From Deltaproteobacteria bacterium UBA2385 (GTDB lineage Bacteria; Myxococcota_A; UBA796; UBA2385), in the NCBI GenBank assembly GCA_002343455.1, contig DDSR01000117.1, positions 1-6,284 on the forward strand: 6,284 bases of DNA, given 5' to 3'. The stretch's first letter is position 1; each line of letters opens with the position of its first letter. The notes beneath the pieces were generated by a model. The model saw only the letters and a program-made list of their open reading frames with translations. It did no database searches and was not told where the DNA came from. This document shows positions 4,672 through 6,284 of this stretch, piece after piece. Position numbers and translations under genes: made by a program.

Positions 4672-6152
4672 CAGCCGGCCGTGGTGAAGGTGGTGCGCAG
4701 AGGCTCGCTCAGGGCGTTGCCGTTGATGTCGGTCAGGCCCTCGACCTCGACGGTGTAGGTGGTGCCGGGCTGCAGCTCCTCGGCCGGGGCGTAGGTGGCG
4801 GTGTTCTCCTGGGCGCTGGTCCAGCCGGGGACCGGGGCGCCGGCCTCGTCCAGCAGGCGCAGGCTGCCGGGCCAGACGCTGGCCGGCTCGACGAACTCGG
4901 AGAGCACGACGCCGATGCGGGCCTGGGTGTGGACGCCCTGCTCGCCGTCGGCGGGCACGACCCGGCGGATCTCGATCGGCCGGCTGTCGGGCTGCGTCGT
5001 CCAGGGGACGACCGAGGTGGCCTGGCCGTCGACGGCGTCCTCGTCGACCGAGAGCACCGCGACGTTGCCCCAGGGGGTGTTGGTGTCGAGGTCGCCTTCG
5101 AGCGAGGCCTCGCCCAGCAAGACCGGCGCGCCGAGATCGCTGACATCGTAGAAGCGTGCGATGCTGCTCTCGCCCTCGAAGAGGACCTCCTCGTCGTAGA
5201 AGACGTAGCCGCCGTTGCCGTCGGTGGTGGTGCCGCCGGCGGGGGTGGGGGCGGTGGGGTCGGAGATGTCGACGGCGATGTAGCCGCCGCCGCCCTCCTT
5301 GCGGGCGAAGAAGGCCAGGTCCCCGGCGTGGTTGCCGTGGTAGGTCTCCTTGGGCACGCCCTCCTCGTCGGCGGTGGCGAAGCGGCCGCCGGGGATGGGC
5401 GCGGGGGCGTCGGGCTGAGAGATGTCCAGCATGGCGGCTTCGCTCTGCTCCGCGCTGGTGACCAGCATCAGGGTGCCCATGGCGAAGACCCCCCCGACGC
5501 GCAGGGCGGGCTCCAGCAGGTACTGGCTGACCAGGACCGGGTCGCGCGGGTCGCTGATGTCGACGACGAAGACGCCGTTGTCGGCGGCCCCGACGAAGAG
5601 CCAGGGGTACTGCACAGAGACGGAGAGCACGACGTAGGTGTAGCTGTCCGGGTAGAAGACGCCGGGGATGACCAGGTAGGCGCCCGGGGTCGGCGCGGCG
5701 GGGTCGCTCAGGTCCCAGGTCATGATGCCCAGCACGCCGGTGCTGACCATCCAGTCGCCGGCGATGGCCGGGTCGGGCAGGGTGCCGTCGTCCTGCAGGT
5801 GGAAGAAGCCGAGGGCGTGGCTCTCGCGGAGCTCGGGGGCGCTGCCCTCGCCGGCCTTGACGGGGGCGCAGGGGTCCTCCATGTCGAAGAGGCTGATGCC
5901 GCCGGTGCCGAACTCGGGCGACCAGGGCATGACGAGGTGGCCGCGGTAGGGCACGACGAGGTTGTGGTGCTGGAAGTCACCGGGCCCGCCCTCCAGCCAG
6001 GCGCAGGGCTGCCAGAGCTCGTCCTCGGAGAAGGTCCGGGTCGGACCGCCTGAGCCGCGCAGCTCGGGGCCCTCCTCCCAGAAGGCCCAGGTGTCGGGGG
6101 TCGGGCTGGCCTCGTCCGGGGTGCAGGCCAGGCTCAGCAACAGGATCAGCAT
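4671..6152 (-). CDS. lipoprotein with LVIVD-type beta-propeller repeats and C-terminal Big_5 Ig-like domain
   Basis: This is a 493-residue exported protein. The lipobox SLAC places the lipidated cysteine at residue 10, followed by a Pro/Thr/Asp linker. Six repeats of the form (V/F)DISDPxxPV occur at about residues 87, 145, 196, 241, 293 and 334 (clearest: FVVDISDPRDPVLVSQY). They are typical of LVIVD surface beta-propellers. Residues about 391-490 match a bacterial Ig-like Big_5/SbsA domain (VPADGEQGV, LSEFVEPASV, LQPGTTYTVEVEGLTDINGN, TTFTT). No catalytic motif is visible, so a binding or structural role on the envelope is inferred. The start is supported by GGAGGG 3 nt before ATG. It is the first gene of a two-gene operon, sharing one base of its stop with the start of the di-haem lipoprotein. 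Confidence 0.88.
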   Translation of the reverse strand: MLILLLSLACTPDEASPTPDTWAFWEEGPELRGSGGPTRTFSEDELWQPCAWLEGGPGDFQHHNLVVPYRGHLVMPWSPEFGTGGISLFDMEDPCAPVKAGEGSAPELRESHALGFFHLQDDGTLPDPAIAGDWMVSTGVLGIMTWDLSDPAAPTPGAYLVIPGVFYPDSYTYVVLSVSVQYPWLFVGAADNGVFVVDISDPRDPVLVSQYLLEPALRVGGVFAMGTLMLVTSAEQSEAAMLDISQPDAPAPIPGGRFATADEEGVPKETYHGNHAGDLAFFARKEGGGGYIAVDISDPTAPTPAGGTTTDGNGGYVFYDEEVLFEGESSIARFYDVSDLGAPVLLGEASLEGDLDTNTPWGNVAVLSVDEDAVDGQATSVVPWTTQPDSRPIEIRRVVPADGEQGVHTQARIGVVLSEFVEPASVWPGSLRLLDEAGAPVPGWTSAQENTATYAPAEELQPGTTYTVEVEGLTDINGNALSEPLRTTFTTAG

Positions 6153-6155
6153 CGT

Positions 6156-6161
6156 CCCTCC
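6156..6161 (-). promoter_or_regulatory. Shine-Dalgarno site of the lipoprotein operon
   Basis: The minus strand reads GGAGGG followed by ACG and the ATG at 6152. It supports this start for the LVIVD lipoprotein. Confidence 0.6.
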
Positions 6162-6212
6162 GCTGCGCAGGATAGTTGCCCACGGTGCCGGGGCGCCACC
6201 CCAGGACCCTGA

Positions 6213-6228
6213 AACAAAGAATATGCCC
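6213..6228 (-). promoter_or_regulatory. weak sigma-54-like promoter candidate for the lipoprotein operon
   Basis: In a short AT-rich island the minus strand reads GGGCATATTCTTTGTT. Against the sigma-54 consensus TGGCACGnnnnTTGCW it keeps GGCA, the spacing and TTG, but has T where the invariant C of the -12 GC should be. It lies about 60 nt upstream of the operon start. No good sigma-70 pair was seen. This is weak evidence. Confidence 0.2.
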
Positions 6229-6284
6229 GGCGCCTCGGTGCCTGGGCGACGCGGGGGTTGGGGGGGGCGGCCGAAGGCCGATCG

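Noticed and set aside
2359..4758. Long open frame (799 codons) on the plus strand
   Set aside because: It lies antisense to the di-haem lipoprotein, whose haem motifs, PKD and lipobox are unmistakable. High GC keeps the opposite frame open.
4929..6053. Plus-strand open frame rich in Gly, Val and Asp
   Set aside because: Antisense shadow of the LVIVD lipoprotein; its low-complexity composition comes from complemented GC-rich codons.
6269..6284. GGCC-GAA-GGCC hairpin and adjacent G-run at the right edge as a terminator or quadruplex
   Set aside because: The stem is short, there is no T-run, and the context is cut off by the window edge.

Overview
The window is GC-rich and has strong G/C bias at third codon positions in its clear genes. 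Its two large proteins are secreted lipoproteins with very short signal peptides, built from PKD, beta-propeller, di-haem peroxidase and Ig-like modules. This style is common in Myxococcota and related former Deltaproteobacteria. The lineage is an inference from composition and protein style; no phylogenetic marker gene is present.

Left part (1-2344) is an accessory region built around two same-strand copies of a divergent REP-associated tyrosine transposase (RAYT, a Y1 HUH enzyme). Copy 1 (1-510) enters from the left edge and shows only its part from just before the catalytic tyrosine to the stop. Copy 2 (1581-2344) is nearly complete, but its first 16 codons lie in a different frame from the rest. 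The two copies align without gaps over 510 nt at about 89% identity, and the similarity ends at the stop codon. Between them, on the opposite strand, lies a compact set of three small unrecognised ORFs (64, 82 and 40 codons). The second has a strong Shine-Dalgarno site abutting the stop of the first, and the third overlaps the second by ATGA. Directly before copy 2 is a 150-nt palindromic array: three 47-nt units at an exact 51-nt period, with conserved complementary ends and variable middles. It is the likely REP/BIME-type substrate of the transposase.

Middle (2345-2583) is a gene-free gap between convergent genes. It holds an 8-nt tandem repeat and a strong 13-bp stem-loop.

Right part (2584-6152) is a two-gene lipoprotein operon on the minus strand. 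First comes a 493-residue LVIVD-repeat beta-propeller protein with a C-terminal Big_5 Ig-like domain. It is coupled by a TGATG overlap to a 695-residue lipoprotein with a PKD domain, a beta-propeller and a C-terminal MauG/cytochrome c peroxidase-type di-haem domain. Both are expected on the cell envelope outside the cytoplasm, possibly as partners in a surface redox or binding complex. Positions 6153-6284 hold the operon leader.

The most unusual parts are the 51-nt palindromic array with its transposase, and the three-ORF small-protein cassette enclosed by the two transposase copies.
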